Below are positions 17,529-27,064 of a stretch of DNA of 64,000 nt, piece by piece. The first letter of the stretch is position 1. Each line of letters opens with the position of its first letter. The notes beneath the pieces are model-generated. The model did not search any database. It had not been told where the DNA came from and saw only the letters and a program-made list of their open reading frames with translations. Source of the DNA: Comamonadaceae bacterium (GTDB taxonomy: Bacteria; Pseudomonadota; Gammaproteobacteria; Burkholderiales; Burkholderiaceae_C). Made by a program: the position numbers and the translations under genes. The stretch is taken from NCBI GenBank assembly GCA_947455465.1, contig CANGNS010000012.1:41084-105083 (forward strand), given 5' to 3'.

Positions 17529-18674
17529 GTGAAACTTCGCTTCTCTTTATTAGCCGCCTCTCTTATCGCCGTCGGCGCCCTTGTGCCCTTGGCCCAAGCC
17601 CAAACCAACGCGGCGGACCCTGTGGTCTTCACTTTTTCCACCGTCGGCGACTCACGCCAAGACCCGGTGGGTTTTGACGTGACTGCGCCCTTGAACGCGC
17701 AGGACAAAATCTGGCTGCAAAACTCCAAAGCCTTCTCGCGCATCCTGCGTGACATTGAAGGGCAAAAATCCAAACTTCTGTTTTTTAATGGCGACATGAT
17801 CATGGGCTACGGCATCGCCGGCCCCACGGCCAGCAACAGTGTGCAAGATGTGGTCGGCTCCGACCTGATGGCCTTCTATCGCCAGTACGGTTTCTGGCGC
17901 GGCATGGTGGCACCCACCATGGAAAACGGCACTTACATCGTTCCGGTTCCCGGAAACCACGAAGTGCAATCCAAAGCCCTGGGCAAAAAAGCCGTAGTCG
18001 AAAACGAACACGCCTGGCGCGCCAATATGGGCGACTTGATTGTGGACACGGCACGCTTTAAAGCCATCGTCGGCAAAGAGGCCCGCAATATCAACACCAA
18101 AAACAACGGCGCCTTGGACGGTTTGGCCAGCGACCAGAGCCAGTTGTCTTACAGTTTTGACGTGGAAGACAGCCACTTTGCTGTCGTCAACACCGACCCC
18201 GTGGGCAAGGACAATGTGGCGCCTTCGGCCTGGCTGGCCCAGGATTTCAGCGAAGCCAAGGCGCGCGGCGCCAAGCACTTTTTCGCCTTTGGCCACAAAC
18301 CGGCTTACACCTATTACTACGGCAAAGGCGCCAAACCCGCCCCTGGCATTTCCGGCCTGGACAAAGTGCCTGAGGCCCGCGATGCGATGTGGAGCGTAAT
18401 CGAGCAATATGGCGCCACCTATTTCTGCGGCCACGAGCATGAGTTCAACATGATGCAACCCAAAGGCGGCGCCTGGCAGGTGCTGGTCGGCAGCGGTGGC
18501 TCTCCCTGGGACGCGCAGCCCGGCGAGGACACCGCCAACCCCGCCACCGACCGGGCCTACGCCTGGGCGACAGTCAGCATTCGCAAAAGCGGCAAAGTGG
18601 ACATCGAGGCCTATGGCTTTAGCGACAGCTTTGGCCCGACCCAATTGCTCAAGAAAGTCACTTTGGCGCACTAA
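17529..18674 (+). CDS. secreted calcineurin-like metallophosphoesterase
   Basis: 381 residues from the GTG at 17529, which gives a clean signal peptide (hydrophobic core 5-17, cut near LAQAQ). Metal motifs are GDSRQD, FFNGDMI, VPVPGNHE, FAFGHKP and FCGHEHEF, typical of purple-acid/calcineurin-type phosphoesterases in the periplasm. The substrate is unknown; a phosphomonoester or diester released outside the cell is likely. A TTG at 17517 in frame is possible, but the added residues would precede the signal peptide. It is divergent from the TonB receptor. Confidence 0.88.
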   Translation: MKLRFSLLAASLIAVGALVPLAQAQTNAADPVVFTFSTVGDSRQDPVGFDVTAPLNAQDKIWLQNSKAFSRILRDIEGQKSKLLFFNGDMIMGYGIAGPTASNSVQDVVGSDLMAFYRQYGFWRGMVAPTMENGTYIVPVPGNHEVQSKALGKKAVVENEHAWRANMGDLIVDTARFKAIVGKEARNINTKNNGALDGLASDQSQLSYSFDVEDSHFAVVNTDPVGKDNVAPSAWLAQDFSEAKARGAKHFFAFGHKPAYTYYYGKGAKPAPGISGLDKVPEARDAMWSVIEQYGATYFCGHEHEFNMMQPKGGAWQVLVGSGGSPWDAQPGEDTANPATDRAYAWATVSIRKSGKVDIEAYGFSDSFGPTQLLKKVTLAH

Positions 18675-18686
18675 GCGCCGGGCGTT

Positions 18687-19244
18687 TTAGTGCAGCGGCT
18701 TATCGGGGCCTAGCTCTTGGACCAAGGCCTCATAGCTGCTGCGCAGCTGCGGGTCGATGTGCTGCAAGGACACGGCAATGGACGCAGCAGCGTGGGCGCC
18801 CGCCTGCGTGGACAGAGGAGCGGCGTCCAACACCGGCTCAGCGGCCCGCGCCTGCGGCGCTGAAGCAGGTTGGAGGTTGCGCAAATCATGCTCACCAAAC
18901 CCGCCCAAGCCCTCCATGCCGCTGGACAATTGGTCAAACATGGCCGCCACTTGCGGCGTCGGCGCCGTTGGGCGCTTGGCGGCGCGCGCGGCCTGGGCGG
19001 CAAAGGCATAGTTCAGGCCCGAGCCCAGGCACAAAAGCACGCTCACGGCCAGCCAAAGCGCCCATAAGGCGCCGGCCTCGACGGGCTGCATCTCCAGGGC
19101 GCCCGCCAGCTCGGTGCCAAACCAGGGCCAGGGCAGTTCCATAAACCAGGCCGGGTTGCTCAGGGCCTCGTGGGTGCGGGCCAGGGCGCAGACCAGCAAC
19201 ACCAGGTTGACCAGCGCCACCCAAAAACTTGCAATCAATAACAT
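18687..19244 (-). CDS. hypothetical two-helix membrane protein
   Basis: 185 residues. Hydrophobic helices at about 2-22 and 58-86 frame a short loop with PWPWFGTEL. The remaining 95 residues are soluble, Ala-rich and low in complexity up to a final segment with a possible short helix (LRSSYEALVQELG). I recognise no family. It starts 12 bases after the stop of the coiled-coil gene, so the two form a unit, and it converges on the phosphoesterase gene. Confidence 0.7.
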   Translation of the reverse strand: MLLIASFWVALVNLVLLVCALARTHEALSNPAWFMELPWPWFGTELAGALEMQPVEAGALWALWLAVSVLLCLGSGLNYAFAAQAARAAKRPTAPTPQVAAMFDQLSSGMEGLGGFGEHDLRNLQPASAPQARAAEPVLDAAPLSTQAGAHAAASIAVSLQHIDPQLRSSYEALVQELGPDKPLH

Positions 19245-19256
19245 CCGGGGCCTCGC

Positions 19257-19664
19257 TTAGCGGAATTCGTGAACAATTTTGTCGCGCAGCAAGCCTGCCA
19301 AATGCGCCCGCGCTTGCGCGATGGCCAGGGCCTCGTTCTCGGCCTCGACCGATTCGCCAGCGATGTCGATCAGGTTTTGCTTGATCTGGGCGATACGCGC
19401 CTGCGTTTCTTGCAAAGCGCCTTGCAACTGGTCTTGGCGCGCAGCGTGCTGGTCGAGTTCGCTCAACAACTCGAACACCTGCTGCAGGTAATAACGATTT
19501 TTGCGGCTTTGCTGAATGTCGGTGCGGGTCAGGAAAACCTGCATTTGCTGAGCCAAACTCTGGTGGCTGGCCGGCGTGGCCGCCGCAAGGGCCACAGCCG
19601 CCGGGGCGGCCTGGGGCTCGGCCACGCTTTGCGTTGGAGGACTGGCGTCGTGGCCGTCAGACAT
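19257..19664 (-). CDS. hypothetical coiled-coil protein
   Basis: 135 residues from the ATG at 19664, with GGAG about 9 bases upstream (a TTG two codons earlier is in frame). An Ala/Pro-rich N-terminal 40 residues is followed by a charged, Gln-rich, heptad-like region at about 55-125 that suggests a coiled coil. No signal peptide or membrane segment. Family unknown; it is probably co-transcribed with the membrane protein that follows. Confidence 0.7.
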   Translation of the reverse strand: MSDGHDASPPTQSVAEPQAAPAAVALAAATPASHQSLAQQMQVFLTRTDIQQSRKNRYYLQQVFELLSELDQHAARQDQLQGALQETQARIAQIKQNLIDIAGESVEAENEALAIAQARAHLAGLLRDKIVHEFR

Positions 19665-19831
19665 AGGCAAAGGCTCCGGTAGGTAGGGAAAATGATCGAA
19701 AAAACTGTTTTTTACGATTTTTTTAATTCTACCTAAGCCCCGCGCCCACCCTAGGCTGCGGCCTTTGGCCTCAGCGGCGCATCCACCCAGCGCCGATAAT
19801 GCCTGTTTACCGTCTTCAAACCGCTCCGAAA

Positions 19832-20659
19832 ATGACTTACTGCGTCGCCATCAAACTCAATGCCGGGTTGGTATTTTTGTCCGATTCACGGACCAACGCC
19901 GGCCTGGACCAGATCAACAGCTTTCGCAAAATGATTGTTTACGAAAAGCCGGGCGACCGATTCATGGTGCTGCTCTCGGCGGGCAACCTGAGCATTGCGC
20001 AGTCGGTGCGGGAGATTTTGCAGGTCGAGCAAATCAAGGAAGACGGCGATTCGCAGGGCATCAGCATTTGGAACGCCACCAGCATGTTTGACGCCGCCCG
20101 GGTACTGGGCGCGGCGATCCGCCGGGTGTATGCCCGCGACGCCGAGTCGCTCAAACAAGCGGGCATTGACTTTAATGTGTCGCTCATCTTTGGCGGCCAG
20201 ATCGCCGGCGAGGGCATGCGCTTGTTTCAGGTGTACTCGGCGGGCAACTTCATCGAGGCCACACCGGAGACGCCCTATTTCCAGATTGGCGAGTCCAAGT
20301 ACGGCAAGCCGGTGCTCGACCGCGTGATTACCCCGCACACCCCGCTAGAAGAGGCGGCCAAGTGCGCCTTGGTGTCCATGGACTCGACGCTCAAATCCAA
20401 TTTATCGGTCGGGCTGCCGCTGGACATGGTGGTGTACGACGTCAACGCGCTGCAGTCGGACAAAGTGGTCTGCATCGACCACGACAACCCTTACTTCCAA
20501 ATGCTGCACAACAGCTGGGGCGAAAAGCTGCGCGAGGTGTTTGACAGCATCGAAGACCCGATGTGGACCGGCGGCCCCACCGAGGTGCCTTTGCGCATGC
20601 CCAGCGAGCGCTTGCAGCCCCTCAAAAAGATCCGTACGCCGGAAGAAAAACTCATTTAA
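19832..20659 (+). CDS. Anbu-type proteasome-like peptidase
   Basis: 275 residues. The ATG at 19832 gives MTYCV, leaving Thr as residue 1 after methionine removal. D17 and K32 in processed numbering (SDSRTNAG and FRKM) fall at the places of the proteasome T1/D17/K33 triad. This is the hallmark of Anbu, the bacterial beta-subunit relative that assembles into rings or helices. Another ATG at 19799 would bury the Thr. No clear ribosome site. The usual partner genes (circularly permuted ATP-grasp, alpha-E, transglutaminase-like) are absent from the window. Confidence 0.88.
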   Translation: MTYCVAIKLNAGLVFLSDSRTNAGLDQINSFRKMIVYEKPGDRFMVLLSAGNLSIAQSVREILQVEQIKEDGDSQGISIWNATSMFDAARVLGAAIRRVYARDAESLKQAGIDFNVSLIFGGQIAGEGMRLFQVYSAGNFIEATPETPYFQIGESKYGKPVLDRVITPHTPLEEAAKCALVSMDSTLKSNLSVGLPLDMVVYDVNALQSDKVVCIDHDNPYFQMLHNSWGEKLREVFDSIEDPMWTGGPTEVPLRMPSERLQPLKKIRTPEEKLI

Positions 20660-20666
20660 GCGGCCC

Positions 20667-21476
20667 ATGCATTCCATTCCCCTGGTTTTTTCGCACGCCA
20701 ACAGCTTTCCTGCCAGCACCTACCGCGTCCTTTTTGAGCACCTGCGGGCCCGCGGCTTTGCGGTCCAGGCCATCGACAAATTCGGCCACGACCCGCGCTA
20801 CCCGGTCAGCAACAACTGGAAAGACATGGCCCAGCATGTGGTCGACTTTGCCCAGGCAAAGGCCGAGGCGGCGGGCGGGCCGGTCTGGCTGGTAGGCCAT
20901 TCGCTGGGCGGCTTTTTGAGCCTGATGGCTGCTGCCAAGATGCCCGGCCTAGCCAAAGGCGTGCTCCTGGTGGATGCGCCGATTTTGGGCGGCTGGCGCT
21001 CCATGGCGCTGGGCATGATTAAGGGCGCGCAGCTGGTGGGCTCGCTCTCACCTGCGGCGGTCAGCCACAAGCGGCGCAACACCTGGCCCAGCCAGGAGGC
21101 GGCCTACGAACACTTCAAGCACAAACGCGCTTTTGCCAAGTGGGACGACGCGGTGCTGCGCGACTACATCGCCCACGGCACCGTGGACCACGAGGGCAAA
21201 CGGGTGCTGGCTTTTGACCGCGAAATCGAATCCAAAATTTACAACACCATTCCCGACAACCTGGACCGTCTGCTCAAGCGCCACCCGCTCAAATGCCCGG
21301 TGAGCTTTATCGGCGGGCGCCAATCCTGGGAGATGAAGCGCGTCGGCATGGGCATGACCGAGAAGGTGACGCGCGGGCGCATCATCATGCTCGACGGCAC
21401 GCACTTATTTCCGATGGAAAAGCCGCTGGCCACGGCTGCGGCCATTGAAACCGCACTGCGCAATATGGGCGCTTAA
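20667..21476 (+). CDS. alpha/beta hydrolase
   Basis: 269 residues. The nucleophile elbow is GHSLGG (Ser at about 77), with an early oxyanion segment [10 protein letters not shown] and a late His in DGTHLFP. The substrate is unknown; an ester or lactone is likely. It starts 7 bases after the Anbu stop, so the two are probably one operon. Residues upstream of the ATG at 20667 overlap Anbu and were not included. Its stop overlaps the uppP end by 4 bases (convergent). Confidence 0.87.
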   Translation: MHSIPLVFSHANSFPASTYRVLFEHLRARGFAVQAIDKFGHDPRYPVSNNWKDMAQHVVDFAQAKAEAAGGPVWLVGHSLGGFLSLMAAAKMPGLAKGVLLVDAPILGGWRSMALGMIKGAQLVGSLSPAAVSHKRRNTWPSQEAAYEHFKHKRAFAKWDDAVLRDYIAHGTVDHEGKRVLAFDREIESKIYNTIPDNLDRLLKRHPLKCPVSFIGGRQSWEMKRVGMGMTEKVTRGRIIMLDGTHLFPMEKPLATAAAIETALRNMGA

Positions 21477-22327
21477 GGCTTCCAGACGACCAAGCCGCTC
21501 CAGTCGGTGGCCAGCACGAGCAGGCCAAAAGCGATGCGGTAGTACGCAAAACCCACAAAGCTGTGCGTAGCCACGAAGCGCAGCAGCCAGCGCACGCAAG
21601 CCCAGGCGCTGATGAAAGAGCACACCAGGCCCACGGCAAACAAAGGCATATCGGTCAGGCTGAGCAGGGCGCGCTCTTTGTACAGGCTGTAGACACCTGC
21701 CCCGATCAGCGTGGGGATGGCCAAAAAGAAGGAAAAATCGGTGGCTGCCTTGCGCGACAAGCCCAGCAACATGCCGCCAATAATGGTCGCCCCGCTGCGG
21801 CTGGTGCCCGGCACCATGGCCAGGCATTGCACCAGCCCGACTTTGAGCGCGTCCAGCAGCGTCATATCGTCCACATCGGCCACGCGGGCGAAATACCCGG
21901 TTTGCACATCCTCGGCAGCCGCCTGGCGGCGCTCGGCCCACAAAATAATCAGGCCGCCAACGATAAAAGTGCTGGCCACGATGAGGGGCGTGAACAAATG
22001 CGCCTTGATCGCCTTGCCAAACAAAAGGCCCAGCACCACCGCCGGCAAGAAGGCCACCAGCACATTGGCCGCAAAGCCCTGGGCGCGCCTTTGGCTCGGT
22101 AAATCCAGCAGGGTCGACTTGATTTTGTCCCAGTACACCAGCACCACAGCAAATATGGCGCCGGTTTGGATGGCGATATCAAAGACCTTGGCCTTTTCAT
22201 CGTCAAAGCCCAAAAGCGCACCGGCCAATATCAAATGCCCGGTGGAGGAAATGGGTAAAAACTCCGTCAAACCCTCGACCACGCCCATGATGGCCGCTTT
22301 GAGCAAAATCACCGTGTCTAAGTCCAT
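21473..22327 (-). CDS. uppP: undecaprenyl-diphosphatase UppP (BacA)
   Basis: 284 residues with about seven to eight membrane helices. It dephosphorylates undecaprenyl pyrophosphate, recycling the lipid carrier for peptidoglycan and other envelope polymers; loss or low dose often gives bacitracin sensitivity. The diagnostic motifs are [16 protein letters not shown] and [10 protein letters not shown]. An in-frame GTG four codons upstream of the ATG at 22327 is an alternative start. Confidence 0.96.
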   Translation of the reverse strand: MDLDTVILLKAAIMGVVEGLTEFLPISSTGHLILAGALLGFDDEKAKVFDIAIQTGAIFAVVLVYWDKIKSTLLDLPSQRRAQGFAANVLVAFLPAVVLGLLFGKAIKAHLFTPLIVASTFIVGGLIILWAERRQAAAEDVQTGYFARVADVDDMTLLDALKVGLVQCLAMVPGTSRSGATIIGGMLLGLSRKAATDFSFFLAIPTLIGAGVYSLYKERALLSLTDMPLFAVGLVCSFISAWACVRWLLRFVATHSFVGFAYYRIAFGLLVLATDWSGLVVWKP

Positions 22328-22413
22328 ACTGCCCCACACCCTAACTAAAGAAAGTCACCGAATCACGGTGCGCAGAGCAGCATTGTCGCCGAGCGGGCCG
22401 CGCTGATCGGCGA

Positions 22414-22731
22414 TTAAAGACTAATTTCTACGGTCTGGAATTGAAAATAAATGATGCGGCTAACCCAGGCATACAGCCAAAAGCAGGCCATATCCAGCAC
22501 AAACTGGTCCGCGCCATAAGGCAGTTTACCCAGCGACCAGCGTAAACGGCCTAGCGCAAGGCCGATACCCAGCGCGCCGGCCACAAAAACTATTTGAAAT
22601 ACCCGGCTGGACAACATTCCCGGCACCAGGGCCATACCTCTCGCGCAGGCCAGGCACCGGGATTGCTCGCGCCATAAGGCGATGCGGTGGCGCTGGCCGC
22701 AGTGGGGGCAGGCGTATCGAAGCAATCGCAT
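22414..22731 (-). CDS. small zinc-ribbon membrane protein
   Basis: 105 residues. An N-terminal zinc ribbon (C8PHC11 and C26-x2-C29) precedes two hydrophobic segments at about 45-63 and 78-98. Small proteins of this type are common and mostly uncharacterised. It lies 19 bases after kup in the same direction, so it may be co-transcribed. Confidence 0.65.
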   Translation of the reverse strand: MRLLRYACPHCGQRHRIALWREQSRCLACARGMALVPGMLSSRVFQIVFVAGALGIGLALGRLRWSLGKLPYGADQFVLDMACFWLYAWVSRIIYFQFQTVEISL

Positions 22732-22750
22732 GCGATCGTCTTACTGCGCT

Positions 22751-24691
22751 TTACAGCTCGATTTTGGCGCCGATTTCAATCAGGCGGTTAGAGTCAACAC
22801 GGAAGAAGTCAGAGGCGCGCGCGGCGTTTTGCATCATCCAGACAAAGAGAGATTCGCGCCATATCGACATTTGCGGAATCTCCTTCACGACCAAAGAATC
22901 ACGCGCCATGAAGAAAGACGTTTCCATTGCAGGACAGTTGATGCCATGCTCTTCGCGTAGCGCATCCATCAACAAACCGACGTCTGGGGTTTCTTTAAAT
23001 CCATAGACGGCGCGTACCAGGTAGATACCCTTGCTCATCTCACGCACAGATATGCGGCGGTGGGCTTTCACGTAGGGAATGTCCCAGGTACTCATTTTGA
23101 GGAAAATCACTTGCTCGTGCAGCACACGGTTATGTTTAAGGTTGTGCAGCATGGCAGGCGGTACAAAATCAATATGCGCCGTGAGGAAAACCGAGGTGCC
23201 TTCAATACGGTGTGGCGGGTGCTGCAATAAGGACGGAATGAAGTCTTCCAATCCAATGCCGTTATTGATGGCCCGCTGCCGCAGCAACTGCCGGCCTTGG
23301 TACCAGGTCATCATTAAAAGAAACAACAAACTCGCAATCACCAGCGGGAACCAGCCGCCCTCCAAAATTTTGGCCAAATTGGCCGCGAAGAAGCCCGCAT
23401 CCACGACCAGAAATGAACCCACGATCAAGGCAATGGTGATGGGCTTCCACTTCCAACTCTTGAGCATGACCACGGCTGACAGCAAAGAGGTAATCAGCAT
23501 GGTGGACGATACGGCGATGCCGTAGGCGGTAGCCAGGTTATCGGACTTGCGAAACGCCAGCACCACGATCACCACGATCACGCACAAAACCCAATTAATA
23601 AAGGGCACATAAATCTGGCCGATTTCGCGCTCGGAGGTGTGCACCACTTTCATACGCGGTACAAAACCCAGCAATATGGCCTCGCTGGTCATGGAGTAAG
23701 CGCCAGAAATACAGGCCTGCGACGCAATCACGGTGGCAAATGCAGACAGTATCACCAGCGGCAATGTTAGATATTGCGGCACCATCAGAAAAAACGGATT
23801 GCTGACCGCCTGGGCGTCGCGCAGCAGCAAAGCACCCTGGCCGAAATAATTGAGCAGCAAGGACGGCATAACCAACAAAAACCAGGCATAGCGGATGGGC
23901 CGAATTCCAAAATGACCCATATCGGCGTACAAAGCCTCGGCGCCCGTAACCACCAGAAACACCGCGCCGGTCACGGCAAATGCAATCGCCGAGTTCTGCA
24001 GCATAAAACTGAGGGCATACCAGGGCGAAAACGCCACCAATATCTCGGGCCCTTGGGCAATTTGGTAAATACCCATGGCACCAATCACGCCAAACCAGAC
24101 CAACATAATCGGCCCGAACAATATGCCGACAATTTCGGTGCCTTTTTTCTCAAACAAAAAGAGGCCAATCAGAATCATCAGCGTCAACGGTAAAACCACA
24201 TGCCCGAAATCCTCGGACACCACAGTTAAACCCTCGATGGCCGAGAGTACCGAGATCGCTGGCGTAATCACCGCGTCGCCATAAAACAAACACGCACCCA
24301 AAACGCCCATCACCATAATCGTCATGGCCTGCGCGCTGCCTTGTTTGGCGGTTCGCAGCGCAAGCGCCATCAGGGCCAATATGCCGCCCTCGCCGTGGTT
24401 ATTGGCACGCATCACAAACGCGACATATTTCAAGGACACCACAATCACAAAAGTCCAAAAAATCATGGACAGCACGCCGTAGACCGAGTCCTTGTTCAGT
24501 GGTATGCCGCTGGCCGGGTCAAAGCAAGATTTGAGCGCGTATAAAGGACTGGTGCCAATATCTCCAAACACAATACCAATCGCTAAAACAGCCAACGCCA
24601 GCAAACTGCCTTTAGCATGGTGCGACTCTTGGTCAAACTCAATGGGTCGCAAAAATTTGGAATGGGAGTATTCGGGATTACTGATAGACAT
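22751..24691 (-). CDS. kup: Kup-type potassium uptake transporter
   Basis: 646 residues: about 12 membrane helices in residues 28-450 and a long C-terminal cytoplasmic tail. The first helix region GIVFGDIGTSPLY and the following YVAFVMRANNHGEGG are diagnostic of Kup/HAK/KT proteins, which import K+ with H+. It follows kdpD-kdpE in the same direction with a 43-base gap, suggesting that the two-component system controls Kup. Confidence 0.96.
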   Translation of the reverse strand: MSISNPEYSHSKFLRPIEFDQESHHAKGSLLALAVLAIGIVFGDIGTSPLYALKSCFDPASGIPLNKDSVYGVLSMIFWTFVIVVSLKYVAFVMRANNHGEGGILALMALALRTAKQGSAQAMTIMVMGVLGACLFYGDAVITPAISVLSAIEGLTVVSEDFGHVVLPLTLMILIGLFLFEKKGTEIVGILFGPIMLVWFGVIGAMGIYQIAQGPEILVAFSPWYALSFMLQNSAIAFAVTGAVFLVVTGAEALYADMGHFGIRPIRYAWFLLVMPSLLLNYFGQGALLLRDAQAVSNPFFLMVPQYLTLPLVILSAFATVIASQACISGAYSMTSEAILLGFVPRMKVVHTSEREIGQIYVPFINWVLCVIVVIVVLAFRKSDNLATAYGIAVSSTMLITSLLSAVVMLKSWKWKPITIALIVGSFLVVDAGFFAANLAKILEGGWFPLVIASLLFLLMMTWYQGRQLLRQRAINNGIGLEDFIPSLLQHPPHRIEGTSVFLTAHIDFVPPAMLHNLKHNRVLHEQVIFLKMSTWDIPYVKAHRRISVREMSKGIYLVRAVYGFKETPDVGLLMDALREEHGINCPAMETSFFMARDSLVVKEIPQMSIWRESLFVWMMQNAARASDFFRVDSNRLIEIGAKIEL

Positions 24692-24734
24692 AATGCAAAT
24701 GAAGCGTGAAACAAAGGGGCAATAAAACCGACGC

Positions 24735-25427
24735 TCACTTCACAAAGCGATAGCCAACGCCGGTTTCGGTGATGAAATGCCGAGGCTGGCTCGGATCGTT
24801 TTCTAATTTGCGGCGCAAATGGCCTACGTAAATGCGCAGGTAATGCGTGCTGTCTTTGAAATGCGGGCCCCATACCTCTTTCATCAAGGCGCTTTGGGTC
24901 AGCATCTTGCCGGGCGAACGCGTCAGCGCCGTAAGCAGGCGGTATTCGGTGGGCGTGATGTTCACTGCCTGCCCTGCTTTGGTGACGGTGCGCTGCACAA
25001 AGTCGATCACCACATCGCCAAACTCCAGGCGCGATAGCGTGCCCGCTTCGGTCTTGGAGCCCCTGCGCAATTGCACCCGCACCCGCGCTAGCAGTTCACC
25101 CAAGCCAAAGGGCTTGGACAAATAGTCGTCAGCCCCTCGGTCTAGCGCGGTAATCTTGTCGGCCTCGTTCATGCGGGCCGACAAAATCAGAATCGGCGCG
25201 GGGGACCAGGCGCGAAATTTGTCAATAAATGCCAGGCCGTCGCCGTCGGGCAAGCCCAAATCGAGCACGATAAGGTCGGGGTGGAAGGTGGCCGCGCGGC
25301 TCAGTGCCAGCGCCAGCGTACCCGCCTCTTGCACTTCGAACTCCTCGGACTCAAATGCGGCGCGCAGCAATCGCTGGATGTCCAGCGCGTCTTCCACCAC
25401 CAAAATGCGGACGCGGTTAGTGCTCAT
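24735..25427 (-). CDS. kdpE: KdpE-like OmpR-family response regulator
   Basis: 230 residues. A receiver domain with the phosphorylation site D56 (LIVLDLGLP) and the K of SKPFG is followed by an OmpR-type winged-helix domain ending in ETGVGYRFV. The likely job is control of potassium transport genes. Its ATG overlaps the kdpD stop (ATGA), and kup follows 43 bases downstream. Confidence 0.92.
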   Translation of the reverse strand: MSTNRVRILVVEDALDIQRLLRAAFESEEFEVQEAGTLALALSRAATFHPDLIVLDLGLPDGDGLAFIDKFRAWSPAPILILSARMNEADKITALDRGADDYLSKPFGLGELLARVRVQLRRGSKTEAGTLSRLEFGDVVIDFVQRTVTKAGQAVNITPTEYRLLTALTRSPGKMLTQSALMKEVWGPHFKDSTHYLRIYVGHLRRKLENDPSQPRHFITETGVGYRFVK

Positions 25428-26959
25428 AGCTCTTGCGGCACCTGGGGCGCCTCACCGCGCTGGAGCACGACCTGCACACAGGCGCCGCCTTCGGGGCGGT
25501 TGTGCAAAGAAATATCGCCGCCGTGTGCCTTGATAATCATCTGGCAAATCGACAGTCCCAGTCCCAAACCCTCTTGCACGTGGGCCAACGCACCCCGGTT
25601 GTAGCGCTCAAAAGCGGTATCACGGTCGGCAGGCAAAAAGCCAGGCCCCTGGTCGCAGATGCAGATATGAACCTCGCCCTGGTGCACGCTGGCCTCAATC
25701 TCGATCAAGGAGCCTGGCGGCGCGAATTTAGCGGCGTTTTCCAGCAAGTTGGAGAACACCCGCTCCATCAATATGGCATCCATTTCTACCAGCGGAAAGT
25801 CTGGCGCGATGTGCACCCGCACGGTGTGGCCAGCCAGCGACTGCCCCAAGTACTGGATGCCAGCGCCCACTACCTCCTCCAGGGAGTGCCACTCCAGTCC
25901 CAGCGCCATGCGGCCCTGCTCCAAGCGCACGATATCGAGCAGGTTATTGACCATGGTTTTGAGACGTACCGCGTTGGCGTAAATATCCCGCGCAACACCC
26001 AGTGCCGGCTCGGCCACCACGGTATCGCCCCGGCTGAGTGACTCGGCCAGACCCATGATGACGGTCAAGGGTGTTTTCAGGTCGTGCGACAAGGCCGACA
26101 AAATAGTGGCCCGCAAGCGCTCTGCGACCCGGTCTAGCTCGGCCTGGCTGGCCACTTCCACATAGTGCAGACGCTCGATGGTGATGGCCAACAGTGCGCC
26201 CAAGGCCTGGGCCAGCGATAAATCGTCGGCCGTCAGATGCGTGGCGCGCTCAAACTGCGACAAGGCCAGCACCCCCCGCGTGGCCGCCGACGCCTTGAGT
26301 GGCACATAAATCGAGGCATAGCGGGTATTGGCCATGGCTTCGTTGTGGATGGTTTTGCCGCTGCGGATGGCGTTTTGCGCCAAATGCCGCTCCAGCGGGA
26401 AAGAGGCTGCGTTATGCGGCGCCTCAAAGTCAATTGGCCCGTCATAGGCGATGAGCACCGCAGCCGATACGCCCAGCTCTTCTTCAAAAAAGGTCTGGCA
26501 AATCTCTTTGACCTGGCTTACCGCGATGGCGCCAGCCAATTTGCGGGCGGTGTCGTAAAGCGCCCGGGTACGCACTTCCCGCTGCAGAGCCTGCCGCTCC
26601 TTGTTCTTGAGCCCTACGGCCATTTGGCCACTGATCAGTCCGGTAATGAGCATGACCGCAAAGGTGACCAGGTACTGCGCATTCTCCACCGCCAGCGAAA
26701 AGCGCGGCGGCACAAACAACACGTCAAAGAACAGCACCGACACCACCGCCGCCACCATGGCGCCCACCCGCCCCAAGGTGACCGATATAAACAGCACCAC
26801 CAGCAAAAACACCATCACGATGTTGGCCAAATCCAGGTGCCCGATGAACGGATCCATCAGCGCCGCGCTCAGGCTGCACACCAGCATCGACACTGCCATT
26901 TTTTGCCAGGTGCTCAGCCGCTCGGCGCGGACAGATAAATTAGTTATCGTATTTATCAT
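25424..26959 (-). CDS. kdpD: KdpD-like sensor histidine kinase lacking the N-terminal KdpD/USP domains
   Basis: 511 residues from the ATG at 26959 (GGA upstream); another ATG at 26980 lacks a ribosome site. Four closely spaced membrane helices of the DUF4118 kind (about 20-110) are followed by a GAF-like sensor, HisKA with H292 (ALSHDLKTPL) and an ATPase domain (NLLENAAKFAPPG, GLGLSIC). Full KdpD is about 890 residues with N-terminal KdpD and USP domains, which are missing here. Overlaps kdpE by 4 bases. Confidence 0.88.
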   Translation of the reverse strand: MINTITNLSVRAERLSTWQKMAVSMLVCSLSAALMDPFIGHLDLANIVMVFLLVVLFISVTLGRVGAMVAAVVSVLFFDVLFVPPRFSLAVENAQYLVTFAVMLITGLISGQMAVGLKNKERQALQREVRTRALYDTARKLAGAIAVSQVKEICQTFFEEELGVSAAVLIAYDGPIDFEAPHNAASFPLERHLAQNAIRSGKTIHNEAMANTRYASIYVPLKASAATRGVLALSQFERATHLTADDLSLAQALGALLAITIERLHYVEVASQAELDRVAERLRATILSALSHDLKTPLTVIMGLAESLSRGDTVVAEPALGVARDIYANAVRLKTMVNNLLDIVRLEQGRMALGLEWHSLEEVVGAGIQYLGQSLAGHTVRVHIAPDFPLVEMDAILMERVFSNLLENAAKFAPPGSLIEIEASVHQGEVHICICDQGPGFLPADRDTAFERYNRGALAHVQEGLGLGLSICQMIIKAHGGDISLHNRPEGGACVQVVLQRGEAPQVPQEL

Positions 26960-27064
26960 AGAATTTCCAACGGGTTTCATGCTAGCTTTTAAGTTGGAAA
27001 AAAGTTGTAAAAATCCCGCCCCCGCCCCCGCCGCCCCTTTATCGCTGCCCAACGCCCGATTTTT

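Noticed and set aside
17652..18671. 339-codon minus-strand frame opposite the phosphoesterase
   Set aside because: Same reason: shadow of a gene with clear motifs.
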